DNA of 36,936 nt from Halomonas korlensis (GTDB lineage: Bacteria > Pseudomonadota > Gammaproteobacteria > Pseudomonadales > Halomonadaceae). A model generated the notes under the pieces. It made no database searches, had not been told where the DNA came from, and saw nothing but the letters and a program-made list of their open reading frames with translations. A program made the translations under genes and the position numbers. Every line of letters starts with the position of its first letter. The stretch's first letter is position 1. The DNA lies in NCBI RefSeq assembly GCF_900116705.1, contig NZ_FPBP01000020.1, positions 1 through 36,936 of the forward strand, given 5' to 3'. Of the stretch, positions 16,681-25,994 are shown one piece after another.

Positions 16681-19600
16681 TCATAAGGCCGCGCCGACGG
16701 CACACCCAACGGGACCAAAAATGCAGCCCTTGGCTTTCCAAGCGACAAAAAGAGCAGCAGCACCAACGGCCGTACCAACCGGTATGTACCAAGGCACCGG
16801 ATCGGGTTCTGAGACACGAATCCGCGGCTGCTCAGTATCCCGGGCACGGACACGTTCTACCACAGGCTCTCGCACGGGAACTCTCACCGGTACAGGTCGT
16901 GCCCCTAAGTGATATTCGATGATTCCAGGAGAGGTGAGCTGCAATCCGATGTAAGCAGTTCCCATAGTGCCAGGCACATCGATTGGCGAAAGGATGTCTG
17001 GATGTTGGGCGGCCACGTCATACAGCACCGTACCAACCTGTGGTGTAACCAGACCAACCCCTGGAATCAGACCGTTGTCAAAGTAGTCTACGTAGCGTTG
17101 CACTTGCTGCGCATGTTGCAAGCCTGATGACGAGCCGCCGGGTTTGAGGTCATACACATGCGCTTCGAGCGCAGAACTCGCAGGAGATGTCACGGGTGGA
17201 ACAAGTACTGTCAGATCTATGAACCCTGCGCTCTGACCGGACTTCGATCCCCCGTAAAGCGTCGGCGCTTCAACCATGCTAGGAATTCCATGTCCCGCTA
17301 GTCGAGCTGCCAGGATAGGCAAGACGACTAGATGGACAGGCGTGCCAATATCGGCACTATTGTCTGGCATCCAAAATATGCCTGCCGCTGCTAGCGTGGC
17401 TTTTTCGTCTTCGGTAATGTTTCCACCCAATGGAATTCTGTTTGACACATCACCTTCAGTTGAGGTGTCTGTAGTGATGGAAGAAGTAGAGTGCTCTGGC
17501 TCTGGAAATGAAGCTGGAGGAAGGTAACGTTCTTCCTCTGACAAAGATTGCTGCAACGCCTCCTCGCGAGCGGTTGACTCCGTTGGGTCGATACATGATT
17601 GCATTGCCGGGTCACACTGGGTTCCCGTTGGGTCATTAAACGTGAGCGGATTGTTTCGGCCATAAGGAAATAGATTCGCTCCATCGACCAACCCTTCAGG
17701 GTCAGCGCTTGTCCACCGTCCCAACCACGGCGAGTAATACCTCGCCCCGTGATAGCAGAAGCCGCTCTCTTCGTCCTGCTCCTTTCCGGTGTAGCGATAT
17801 CGCTTCGCCGTCTCCGTCTGGCTGCGTACCGCCTGATAGGTCGAGCTGCCGTAGGGAGAGTATTCCTCGTAGGAAATGATCTGCGACTTCCCATCCAACT
17901 CTAGACTGGCCGAGCCGAGGTGGTTGCCAAACTGGTAGCGGATCAATTGCCGCGGTGCCTGGTCATTGCCCGCCGTGTCGAGCGTGCGTGTCTCGACCAG
18001 GGCGATGCGCTGCTTGTTGTCCATCACGTGAAGCGTCTCGCGTTCCAGCGTGGCGGTGTTGGCGCCGATAGGGCCGCCGTACCTGCGGAAGATCTCGAAG
18101 CCACCGAGGTAGATGCGCTCTTCGATGCGGCCCGGCGATTTCTCCCATATCTTGCGCACGCGTTGACCCGAGGCGTCGTAGACGTAGTAGGCCGCGCCGC
18201 TGCCACCCAGATCGGTCTGACGCAACTGGTCCTTGTAGTCCCAGTGCATGTTCGGCCCGGCCAGGCTGCCGCCCAGGTGCGGCATGCACACGATGTTGCC
18301 GTGGGCATCGTGCTGGTAGGGCTCCGGCGCAGACGCGACCCCGTTGCCCACCTGTGTGCTGCCCAGTCGGTTGCTCTGTTTGCCCCCTTCGATCAGGCTG
18401 GCTTCGCCGTAGGCGTAGCGACGCGTCCAGCCTAAATGGGCCGGGTCGCTGCCGCGGTGCTGCATCTGCAGGAAGTTGCCGACGGCGTCGTACACGTAGC
18501 GCTCGATGTACGAGCCCATGGCGTTGCCGTCGTTGGGGCTGAACCGGCCGGCAGCATCCGCACTCAGCAGGCCCACGCGGCCGGCGTCGTTGTGCGAGTG
18601 CGCGATAGGCGCGCCACCCTGCCCAAGGTGCTCGCGGCCGCTCGCCTGAATCAGGCGATAGAGGGCGTCGTACGTATAATCGTTGCTCGACTCGACGCGC
18701 CTGTTCTTGAAGTAGACGGTCTGCTGCGCGTCATCTCGGATGTGGGTGACGTTGCCGGCGGGGTCGTAGGTGTAGTGCAGGTTCTGCAAGTGGCTGCCCG
18801 GCCATCCGGCCACGGGTGGCTGCGGATCGTCAGCTGGGAAGGCGGCCGCGTCGCGACGGGTGAGTAGCTGGGTGAGCCGGAAGGTCTGCGGGTCGTAGCT
18901 GTAGAGGGTGCTGGCGCCGTTCTTGTAATCAATGCGCTGACGCTGGCCCTTGGCGTCGTAGTCGATGTTGGCGACGCCGACCGGTGATGCGGCCTCGGCG
19001 GCAGGGTCCAGGAGTGCTGCGGGCTCGGCGGCGCGTTCCAGCCACACGTCCACCCGCTCCAGCAGGTTGGCCTCGTTGAACACCGGCTGGGTGACGTTGA
19101 TCTTGTTGGGGTGTCCGGGGCGGGTCAGGCTGCTGTGCGGTGCGACGGACTGGATGGGGCGGTTGAGCGCGTCGTAGCGGGTGCTGCCCTCGAAGAACTC
19201 GGACTCGAGTTGCGGCTCGGATGGCTGTGACCAGTCGGGGACGGTCTTGTAGCCGCTAATAAGGTGGCGCGTGCTGCGCAGCAGGTTGCCCTTGAAGTCG
19301 TAGGCCTCGATAGGGTTGCCGTTGGCATCGAGCCGGGCGTTCGTGGCGACGCCGGCGGAGCCGAAGTGGCGGTGGATTCGAGTGCGCAGGTTGAGCGCTT
19401 CCGCGTTGGCTAGGCTTTCGCCGTACTCGATCCTATCGACCAGCAGCGCGCCGTTCAGTGTGCGCGGGTCGGAATCCGTAGTCGTGCCGCGCACGGTCTG
19501 CTCCACCGGGCGGCGCAGCGCGTCGTAGGTGGTCGTGAAGTTGTGGCCGCGGCTGTCCCAGGCGCGGATGGGGTTGCCGGTCACGTCGCTGAGCATCCAG

Positions 19601-22600
19601 CGCGCGCCCGCCTCCATGCTGAGCTGGTGGATGCGGTTGCCCAGCATGTCGTAGGCGTAGCGCATGACGACGCGCTGTTCGAGCGCACCTGTCGGCAGAT
19701 GTTTGACAAGCAGTTTTCGTTCGTCGAGCACGGCGCGCTGGTTGCCTTCGATGTCGAGCTCGACGCGGGTGGCGAAGCTCTCCTCGGTGCCGTCGAGGTC
19801 GTGGCCGGCGCAGACGACGCGGTTACGGGCGACGGTCAGGAAGGGGCGGCCCAGCGCGTCGAAGTGCGCGGTGGTGGGCGTGTCAGCATGGGCTGCGGCG
19901 AGGGTGGCAGCTGCCTGCTCATGCGGGCCGAGCGCTCCGCCGCCGCGCTGCGCGTGCCAGGTCAGCCAGGGCTTGGTCAGATCGACGGGCAACGCTTTGA
20001 AGTATTTCTCCACGTAGCCGCTGATGTCGGGGTCCGTGCGCGGATCTCCGGTCTGATCGTTGCGGGCGGCGCAGGTGTCGTTGAAGTCGTAGGTGGTCTG
20101 CTGCCAGGGGTCGAAGACAACCTTCTCGTAGGTGTGGTTCGGGTGGAGTGTGGCGATGACGCGCTCGGCCGGGTCGTAGAACAGCACCGGGCTGACGCCG
20201 TGGATGGCATTGAACTCGTAGCCATGCGTCGCGCTGAAGAACGGCTCGTACTGGCGAACCGGCTTGCCCTTGTTGTTGAAGATGGTCCAGCCGCTGCCGA
20301 CCCAGCGCGGTGGGCCAGCCACCCCATGCACCTTCTTCGGCTCGGCCTGGATCTTCTGCTGGATCTCGCGGCCGAAGCCGTCGGAATAGGAGAAGCTGAG
20401 CTGGACCTTGAGCCCTTGCGGCGGCAGGGGAGCGCTTAGGTGAGTCTCGCGCGCCAGCGTCGCGGCACACGGTGGCTGCCACTGGGACGGATCGTTTGGG
20501 TTCGCTTGCTGGGTGCGACGAAAGCGATCAAGGTCGTAGACGATGCGCGTGGTGGCGCCTTGCAGCAGCGCCGCTGCGCTGGCATGCGGGTCTGGGGCGT
20601 TGAAGAAGGCGTCAAGCTGGGCTTGCGTTAGATCGGTGACGAAGCCGCTCAGCGAGTCGCCTTCCACGGGGGCCGGAAGTGGCTCCCCCATCACAGTGGT
20701 GCCCACCACCATACCCAACGTGTCGAATGCCACCTCGGTCTGGTTGCGGTTCGGATCGCTCGCGAGGCGCGGGTGGAGGACGCGGTAGTCGTTGACATTC
20801 ACCGTCACCCGGTTGTCGAGCGCGTCGCGGGTCTCGATCATCAGCAGATCGCTACCGTCGAAGTCGACGAAGGCGTCCTGGCCGAAGGGGTCGCGGTAGC
20901 GGCGCGGCAGGAAGAAGTGCTGCTGCGCCTGCGCCAGCTCGGTTGCTGCATCGTCGGTGGGATTCGTGCTGTAGAAGGACCGCTCCGAGGGAATCCACCA
21001 GTGGTCGTCGGCATCGGTCGCGGGGAAGCGGCCGTCGGCCTTGAGCGTCTGGCTTCGCAGGTAGCCGCCCTGGTTACCGGCCTGGCCGCCGAGCACGGCA
21101 GCAGGATCGGGGAGCAAGGGCTCTGCCGGTTGACCCGCACGCGGGCGCTGGAAGACCTGCGCCAGCAGCCCGGGGGTGAAGGCGAGCTTGTAGCTCTCCC
21201 CGGGCAGGGCCAGCGGCTGCACCTCCCCCAGAGGTAGCAGACCGCTCAGGTCGTCCCGGCGGTAGAGCGTGCGCAGCCACTCGATCGGGCGGCGGCAAGG
21301 GTTGGCGGTGACTGCGGCTTCGTAGGCGACCTGGTCGGTGGGCGTGTGGCGCAGACGGGCGGGTGCGGCGGGATCGGGTTCGACGAAGTCGGAGGCCTGA
21401 TAGCGGCCGACCGGTCCGGTGGGCGAGTAGCCGGTCAGCTCGAAGGTCTGTGCTTCGCAGGGCAGCGGCGTACGGTAGCCGTCAGCTTCATCTATGGCGT
21501 TGGTAACGCTTTTCTCGGTGTAGGTCAGGAGAGCGAGGGTTTGCTTGTTGCGGTCATCAACCGTGGGCAACGATGGATCGGGCTGGCGACGACCGTAGCC
21601 GACGGCGACCTCCTTCAGCACATTGTCGAAATCATCCACCTCCAGCGTCAGGGCGTGCTGGATGCGCGGGTCCGCTGGGTTACGTTCGTAGTGGTAGGTT
21701 ATGACCTCAAGCGGGTGGGTGAAGTAGACGGCGTGGCGGTTGTCGGCGCGAGGTTGCAGCGGGCGGATGGTAAAATCCTGCTCGATGACGGTATAGGGAA
21801 TGCAGGCGCGTTGCTTCGCCTCCTCGGATGCGTCGGGCCCGGCGTCATCGGCATACAACTCCTGGCGCAGCATCTGGCCCTTGAGCGCCCGGCAAGCCTC
21901 GCGCTCTTCTTCAAGTGTCAGTCCATCAGAGAGATGCGTATCGGGGAGCAACAGGTTGCGGAAGGCTTCGTCGCTCAACCCTGGTTCGCGGTAATACTCA
22001 TCCTCAAACTGCAGCGAGATGTGGGTCCGGTCCACATAGACGCCAGTGTGGAACCAGCTTTTGGTATGCACCGGCGGCACGTTGGAGGCGGCGTCGAGAT
22101 TGATTGCCCCCTCACCCCTGCTCTCTTCTCCGCCCGGGGCGAGGGAACCGATTTCTCCCGTATCCCACTGCTCCACCATGCCGAAGCCACGGAACTCGCG
22201 CTCCTCCCCGTCGAAGTAGCCGTGGTGGTAGGCGTAACGGGTGACGAAGCGGTTGCGGCTGATGTGGTCGTAGGTCACGACGCGCTCGACCACGTGCACC
22301 GGAAACGACAGCCGGGTGACCCAGGGCTTGCCGTCGCGTTTGTCCTGCAGGTAGAACCTGGTCGAGGGCGCGTAATCGACGCGGGTTTCGGCGCCGAGGT
22401 TGTTGATCGTCTTGATCAGCAAGTGCGGCTTGCGGCGGCCCATCAGGTTGACGTAGCGCATCTGCCGTCGCCCATCGCCGGGCAAGGGTGATGACCAGAC
22501 CAGGCAGGCGGTACCGTTGCCGAGCAGGTCAGTGGGCGTGATGGCGACCAGGTCGTCCACGCGCGGGAAGACCTTTAGCAGATGCGGTTGGCTCCAGCCA

Positions 22601-24738
22601 TTGCCCGACTGGTTGAAGTACAGGCGCACGCCGTCGCGGTGCAGATAGATGATGTCGGTGGTGCCGCTGCCGTCGATGTCGGCCAGGCGGATGCGCTTGT
22701 GATGGAACTGGTCAGGATGGTCGAACCAGGGGGCGTTATCCATGGTGACCTTGGCGCCGAAACGGCCATAGCCCAGGTTGGGCCAGTAGCAGGCCTCACC
22801 GTTGCGGATGCGCACGAGGTCGGTGAGGCCGTCACCGGAGAGGTCGGCCAGATAGATGGACTGAGTACCATCGGCGAAGACGATGCGCGGACCTTTCTCT
22901 TCGTCGAGCGCCTGCGCGACGCGCCGGGCCGGGCCGAAGCCTGCTTCTTCGAGCGAGTGATGCCAGACCAAGGCGTCGTCTTCGGTGATCAGCACGTCGG
23001 CATGACCGTCGCCATCGAGGTCGACGAACTTGAGGTTGGGGTCGCGAAAGTCGCGGTTCAGGCGTGAGGTAAAGGGGCGGAAAGGCTGCCAGCCTTCCTC
23101 GCTGTCGTGCTCATACAGACCGGGCGTGGGCCCTTCCAGCACCACCAGATCGGGTTGGCCGTCACCAGCCAGGTCCATGAACTGCGCCCCGCTACCCAAC
23201 GCGAGGTTAGGCTTGGTGGCGACCAGCTCGTCAGGGGCGAACCTTGCTTCGACATGGGGAGTGCCGTTTTCGACCCTTTCGTTGATCGGGCTGAGGTTGC
23301 GCTTGTAGAACCAGCCACCGGCCTGCTCGGTGAAGACCCCGGGGATGCCCTCGCCGTGCAGGTCGGTCCATCGATAAGCGGTGCCGTCCAGGCCAACGGG
23401 CAGGTTTTCAAGGCTTTTCGGATCCACTTCCTCCACGGCGTCCTGCACGATGGGCTCGGTGTATTCGAACTCGACGGGCGGCAGGTTGCGCTTGTCGTAG
23501 TCGCCGTTGTTTCGGCGATAACCCGTTTGTGTGACCTTGCGCAGGAAGGCGTAGACTGGGTTGCGGACGTCAGTGGGATTCACTTCATCGGAGTAGGTGA
23601 AGTCGGTGGAGCGTACCAGGCAGTCGGCACCGACGCCGTCCGGTTCTGTTCCCGGGAAGTGATGGAACATCAAAACGCGCCGGCAGAGGCGATAGGTGCG
23701 GACCTCAAAGCCGGCTCGGTATGAGGAGAACGGGTCACTGCGTGCTGGCCAAGGTCGCGTCTCGCTAGGCTTGGGTGCGTTAGCGTCGTGCTCGCCGTAG
23801 TCGAAGACCACCTCGAAAAGCCAGGAATCGCTACCGTTCGGCGCCCGGGCCTCTCGGGGTTCGGGCCAGGGTGTGTCTTCTTCCAGCACCGGGAAGTACG
23901 GCACGCGATTGCCGTAGCGGATGCGTTTGAGATAACGCTGGGCCGAGCGGGACTTATCCGTGCGATTGCGTTCGTAGGACTTGGAGGGTCTATTGCCGGC
24001 TACATCCTCGAAAATCTGCGCAGAGTCTTCGCCTTGATAGCCATAAACGATCACGTTGCCCTTGTCGTCGTAGCTCTGGCAGATCAACCAGCTGAAGATG
24101 CGGGTCGGGTGCGCGGGGTTGGGATCGGCCGGGTCAAAGATGCGTGAGTCGTTATCCTTACCGTAGAGGGTGGTGATATTGTCCTTGGAGATGGAGCGCC
24201 AGTGGATCTCGCCGGTGGCGGTGTTGGTCCAGCGCTCGATGCGCGCGAACAGACCCTCGATGCGTGGCCGGTAGCGCCGCACCCGGTAGGCGACGTTGTC
24301 CACCGTGCGCGATTTGTCGTGGATGACAGGCGTGCCATCGTGAAGGACCCAGTTGCCGTTGGCGTCCTTCTCGAACTCCGGCACCAGATCTTCCGCTCCA
24401 GAAAGAATGAAAACATCGGATTCCATGGTGTCGCGGTACTGCGGCAGCCCCTTGTCAGTCTTGCGGGTGATGGTAGGCAGCGAAATATTCCACCCGAAGC
24501 CGAAGGGGCCGTTGCCGGCGCCGGAGTCGTAAGAAAGAGAAAGCTCAGGACCGAATCCGGAGCGCCCGGGGCTGGTGGCGATGGGCACGGACATCGAGCC
24601 CGTTCCGGTGATCGGATTGGCGGCGAACTTCTCGCCCATACCTCGGATGGCTCCACCGCCCTTGGGCAGGGTGATAGAGGGGACCGCGGGCTTCTGCTCG
24701 CCGTCAGGGCGTTTTGATGTAGCTTCCGGAGAGTCCAT
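16681..24738 (-). CDS. Fused TcB-TcC toxin protein 1 with PD-(D/E)XK-like C-terminal tip
   Basis: A 2685-residue single frame. TcB and TcC normally form a sealed cocoon that encloses a cleaved toxic tip; here both are fused, as known in some Tc systems. Residues 20-125 are the SpvB domain (LPKGGGAIRGMGEKFAANP, then SYDSGAGNGPFGFGW and ESDVFILSGAEDLVP). About 515-715 are VCBS/FG-GAP propeller repeats with Asp-rich loops (DLDGDGHAD near 571, DLSGDGLTD near 630, DIDGSGTTD near 684). About 990-1050 are the TcB mid region (VITYHYERNPADPRIQHA). RHS/YD repeats follow (YTYDPAGNVTHIRDDAQQ near 1986). The RHS core is at 2313-2372 (YRYTGKEQDEESGFCYHGAR) and keeps D2346 and D2369, 23 residues apart, as in self-cleaving TcC proteins. 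After about 2373 comes a unique tip of about 313 residues: D2508 (GFIDLTV), E2525, D2530-x-K2532 (HVYDLKPGG) and Q2544..Y2549, a nuclease-like pattern. The C-terminal 35 residues are hydrophobic. The ribosome site is weak. Confidence 0.93.
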   Translation of the reverse strand: MDSPEATSKRPDGEQKPAVPSITLPKGGGAIRGMGEKFAANPITGTGSMSVPIATSPGRSGFGPELSLSYDSGAGNGPFGFGWNISLPTITRKTDKGLPQYRDTMESDVFILSGAEDLVPEFEKDANGNWVLHDGTPVIHDKSRTVDNVAYRVRRYRPRIEGLFARIERWTNTATGEIHWRSISKDNITTLYGKDNDSRIFDPADPNPAHPTRIFSWLICQSYDDKGNVIVYGYQGEDSAQIFEDVAGNRPSKSYERNRTDKSRSAQRYLKRIRYGNRVPYFPVLEEDTPWPEPREARAPNGSDSWLFEVVFDYGEHDANAPKPSETRPWPARSDPFSSYRAGFEVRTYRLCRRVLMFHHFPGTEPDGVGADCLVRSTDFTYSDEVNPTDVRNPVYAFLRKVTQTGYRRNNGDYDKRNLPPVEFEYTEPIVQDAVEEVDPKSLENLPVGLDGTAYRWTDLHGEGIPGVFTEQAGGWFYKRNLSPINERVENGTPHVEARFAPDELVATKPNLALGSGAQFMDLAGDGQPDLVVLEGPTPGLYEHDSEEGWQPFRPFTSRLNRDFRDPNLKFVDLDGDGHADVLITEDDALVWHHSLEEAGFGPARRVAQALDEEKGPRIVFADGTQSIYLADLSGDGLTDLVRIRNGEACYWPNLGYGRFGAKVTMDNAPWFDHPDQFHHKRIRLADIDGSGTTDIIYLHRDGVRLYFNQSGNGWSQPHLLKVFPRVDDLVAITPTDLLGNGTACLVWSSPLPGDGRRQMRYVNLMGRRKPHLLIKTINNLGAETRVDYAPSTRFYLQDKRDGKPWVTRLSFPVHVVERVVTYDHISRNRFVTRYAYHHGYFDGEEREFRGFGMVEQWDTGEIGSLAPGGEESRGEGAINLDAASNVPPVHTKSWFHTGVYVDRTHISLQFEDEYYREPGLSDEAFRNLLLPDTHLSDGLTLEEEREACRALKGQMLRQELYADDAGPDASEEAKQRACIPYTVIEQDFTIRPLQPRADNRHAVYFTHPLEVITYHYERNPADPRIQHALTLEVDDFDNVLKEVAVGYGRRQPDPSLPTVDDRNKQTLALLTYTEKSVTNAIDEADGYRTPLPCEAQTFELTGYSPTGPVGRYQASDFVEPDPAAPARLRHTPTDQVAYEAAVTANPCRRPIEWLRTLYRRDDLSGLLPLGEVQPLALPGESYKLAFTPGLLAQVFQRPRAGQPAEPLLPDPAAVLGGQAGNQGGYLRSQTLKADGRFPATDADDHWWIPSERSFYSTNPTDDAATELAQAQQHFFLPRRYRDPFGQDAFVDFDGSDLLMIETRDALDNRVTVNVNDYRVLHPRLASDPNRNQTEVAFDTLGMVVGTTVMGEPLPAPVEGDSLSGFVTDLTQAQLDAFFNAPDPHASAAALLQGATTRIVYDLDRFRRTQQANPNDPSQWQPPCAATLARETHLSAPLPPQGLKVQLSFSYSDGFGREIQQKIQAEPKKVHGVAGPPRWVGSGWTIFNNKGKPVRQYEPFFSATHGYEFNAIHGVSPVLFYDPAERVIATLHPNHTYEKVVFDPWQQTTYDFNDTCAARNDQTGDPRTDPDISGYVEKYFKALPVDLTKPWLTWHAQRGGGALGPHEQAAATLAAAHADTPTTAHFDALGRPFLTVARNRVVCAGHDLDGTEESFATRVELDIEGNQRAVLDERKLLVKHLPTGALEQRVVMRYAYDMLGNRIHQLSMEAGARWMLSDVTGNPIRAWDSRGHNFTTTYDALRRPVEQTVRGTTTDSDPRTLNGALLVDRIEYGESLANAEALNLRTRIHRHFGSAGVATNARLDANGNPIEAYDFKGNLLRSTRHLISGYKTVPDWSQPSEPQLESEFFEGSTRYDALNRPIQSVAPHSSLTRPGHPNKINVTQPVFNEANLLERVDVWLERAAEPAALLDPAAEAASPVGVANIDYDAKGQRQRIDYKNGASTLYSYDPQTFRLTQLLTRRDAAAFPADDPQPPVAGWPGSHLQNLHYTYDPAGNVTHIRDDAQQTVYFKNRRVESSNDYTYDALYRLIQASGREHLGQGGAPIAHSHNDAGRVGLLSADAAGRFSPNDGNAMGSYIERYVYDAVGNFLQMQHRGSDPAHLGWTRRYAYGEASLIEGGKQSNRLGSTQVGNGVASAPEPYQHDAHGNIVCMPHLGGSLAGPNMHWDYKDQLRQTDLGGSGAAYYVYDASGQRVRKIWEKSPGRIEERIYLGGFEIFRRYGGPIGANTATLERETLHVMDNKQRIALVETRTLDTAGNDQAPRQLIRYQFGNHLGSASLELDGKSQIISYEEYSPYGSSTYQAVRSQTETAKRYRYTGKEQDEESGFCYHGARYYSPWLGRWTSADPEGLVDGANLFPYGRNNPLTFNDPTGTQCDPAMQSCIDPTESTAREEALQQSLSEEERYLPPASFPEPEHSTSSITTDTSTEGDVSNRIPLGGNITEDEKATLAAAGIFWMPDNSADIGTPVHLVVLPILAARLAGHGIPSMVEAPTLYGGSKSGQSAGFIDLTVLVPPVTSPASSALEAHVYDLKPGGSSSGLQHAQQVQRYVDYFDNGLIPGVGLVTPQVGTVLYDVAAQHPDILSPIDVPGTMGTAYIGLQLTSPGIIEYHLGARPVPVRVPVREPVVERVRARDTEQPRIRVSEPDPVPWYIPVGTAVGAAALFVAWKAKGCIFGPVGCAVGAAL

Positions 24739-25280
24739 CTCAGGTCATCTCATTGCCGCCACCGACCGGCTTCTCGTATATGCATGTCGCGGCGTGTGTT
24801 TGTCGAATGCTGGTTTAAATTCAGAAGATGAGGGGCGGTTTCAACGACCAAGTGCAACAGCCGCCCGATGAGGTACGGTGTTGCTATGGCCGATTACTGC
24901 CGCTATTTCGCCGGTAATGATCGAGCCGCCCTCGTGCTGATCGTTGCGATCGTGCTTGGCTGAAGTGCATTTTCGAGAAGCCACCACCGCACTGCGCTAG
25001 ATGCCGTACCAATGGCTCATAATGGGTTATTCAGCAGATGAGAATATTTGCGAGAAAGTCTTTCTAGAGGCTTTCTCATACGCTACCGCTCCCCCTTTCT
25101 GACGTGAGGACAAGGCACCCTTTAGCAGTACTTGAACAAACTTTCTATAAGCCTATCTATGAGTTATTAAGTATTAATAGAGAAATGCCCTAAGCACCAA
25201 ATAAAACTTAAAGAAGCGGGAGTATTTTTAATACTTTTAAGTAATTTATTAGAATGCTTTTGCTCGAAAAGCCATGCTGT
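24739..25280 (-). repeat. Duplicated leader upstream of tcBC1
   Basis: This region is recognisably the same as 33972-34500, upstream of the second tcBC gene. Shared blocks include CTCAGGTCATCTCATTGCCG next to the start codon, GCTGGTTTAAATTCAGAAG, CGCTATTTCGCCGGTAATGA and ACCGCTCCCCCT; the similarity weakens with distance. It should hold the promoter of tcBC1, since it is the conserved non-coding DNA just before the start, but I could not pick convincing -35 and -10 boxes. No open frame in it is conserved between the copies. Its distal part is AT-rich. Confidence 0.7.
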
Positions 25281-25289
25281 CTGATAGGC

Positions 25290-25324
25290 GTCGGGTCCCA
25301 AGCCATCAACACCCGGGACCCGAC
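25290..25324. repeat. Perfect 10-bp inverted repeat
   Basis: GTCGGGTCCC (25290-25299) and GGGACCCGAC (25315-25324) are exact inverted copies with a 15-nt loop. There is no T-run after it on either strand, so a terminator is unlikely. The corresponding place in the second leader (about 34520-34555) has lost the symmetry. It lies near the start of the LysR relic and may be chance or an old operator. Confidence 0.4.
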
Positions 25325-25329
25325 AGCTA

Positions 25330-25866
25330 CCCAAGTGGCCATGAAATGCCCGGCTGGAGGGGTACTTGGTTACCCGGCTGATCCATCGTTCGACACGTCG
25401 CCTATCTGTCGGTGACCGAACTGGACCAGGCCTGCTACCGCCTCTACGTGACGATACTGGTGGAGGCGATGGCGGCTGATGAGATGGTTATGCGCAACCT
25501 CTCATTACCGCGCGGTACGGTGCGGCTGAGCTGCCCGCCGAGCCTGCTCACTACCTGATGACACCGCTGCTGGTGCGCTTCATGTAGCACTGTCCCTAGG
25601 TGAAGGTCATTATCCGACGCGTCGACTTGGTCAAAGAGAGCTTCGACATGGCTATCCGCGTACGCTCCCCTCCGTTGGAGGGCAGCGCTGGCCTTGGATG
25701 TACTGTCGAAGAGTCCCTAAAGGCTGATGGTGGCGCCTGGCCTGCTCGAGGTTCACCAACACCCACCTCTCACCACCGACAAAGCCGATTCCCTGCACTA
25801 GGCCGCTCTGGCGGGCCTTGCCTCGGTGTGGCCAAGCTAGCGTTGCTGGTGGCCGGTCGCGATTAG
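25330..25866 (+). pseudogene. Decayed LysR-family transcriptional regulator, copy 1
   Basis: Reading across frames gives LysR-type pieces in the right order: TRLIHRSTR (end of the winged-helix DNA-binding domain) near 25370-25397; RHVAYLSVTELDQACYRLYV from 25391; an in-frame stretch ending RGTVRLSCPPSLL before a TGA near 25557; then RRVDLVKESFDMAIRVR and SPPLE near 25614-25683 (effector-binding domain); and HHRQSRF/PPLTTDK-like scraps near 25760-25800. Stops and frameshifts make it non-functional. It is divergent to tcBC1, the usual place for a LysR regulator of the neighbouring operon, so it may once have controlled the toxin. Confidence 0.7.
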
Positions 25867-25994
25867 CAAGCAGGGCGCCTTGGAGGTTTGACCGAGTTGC
25901 AGGGGGAAGGAAATCGTGTTCACGGCTTACTCTTCCTCAGTTGAATGCAGCCACTTGTCGGTGGCCTTCTCGCTGATCGCCAGACGACAGAAGC
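25867..25994. other. Short spacer after tcBC2
   Basis: No gene is supported here. On the minus strand, right after the tcBC2 stop, a short open stretch reads IKVGFCRLAISEKATDKWLH and ends after about 25 codons. It has no start or ribosome site and may be a scrap of a lost downstream gene. There is no clear terminator. Confidence 0.3.

Noticed and set aside
21346..22491. A 381-codon plus-strand frame opposite tcBC1, and similar ones opposite tcBC2
   Set aside because: Shadow frames; the same ones appear in both paralogues only because the coding strand is duplicated.
25052..25077. A short GAGAAAG/CTTTCTC inverted repeat as a terminator
   Set aside because: Only 7 bp, no T-run, and not conserved in the second leader copy.
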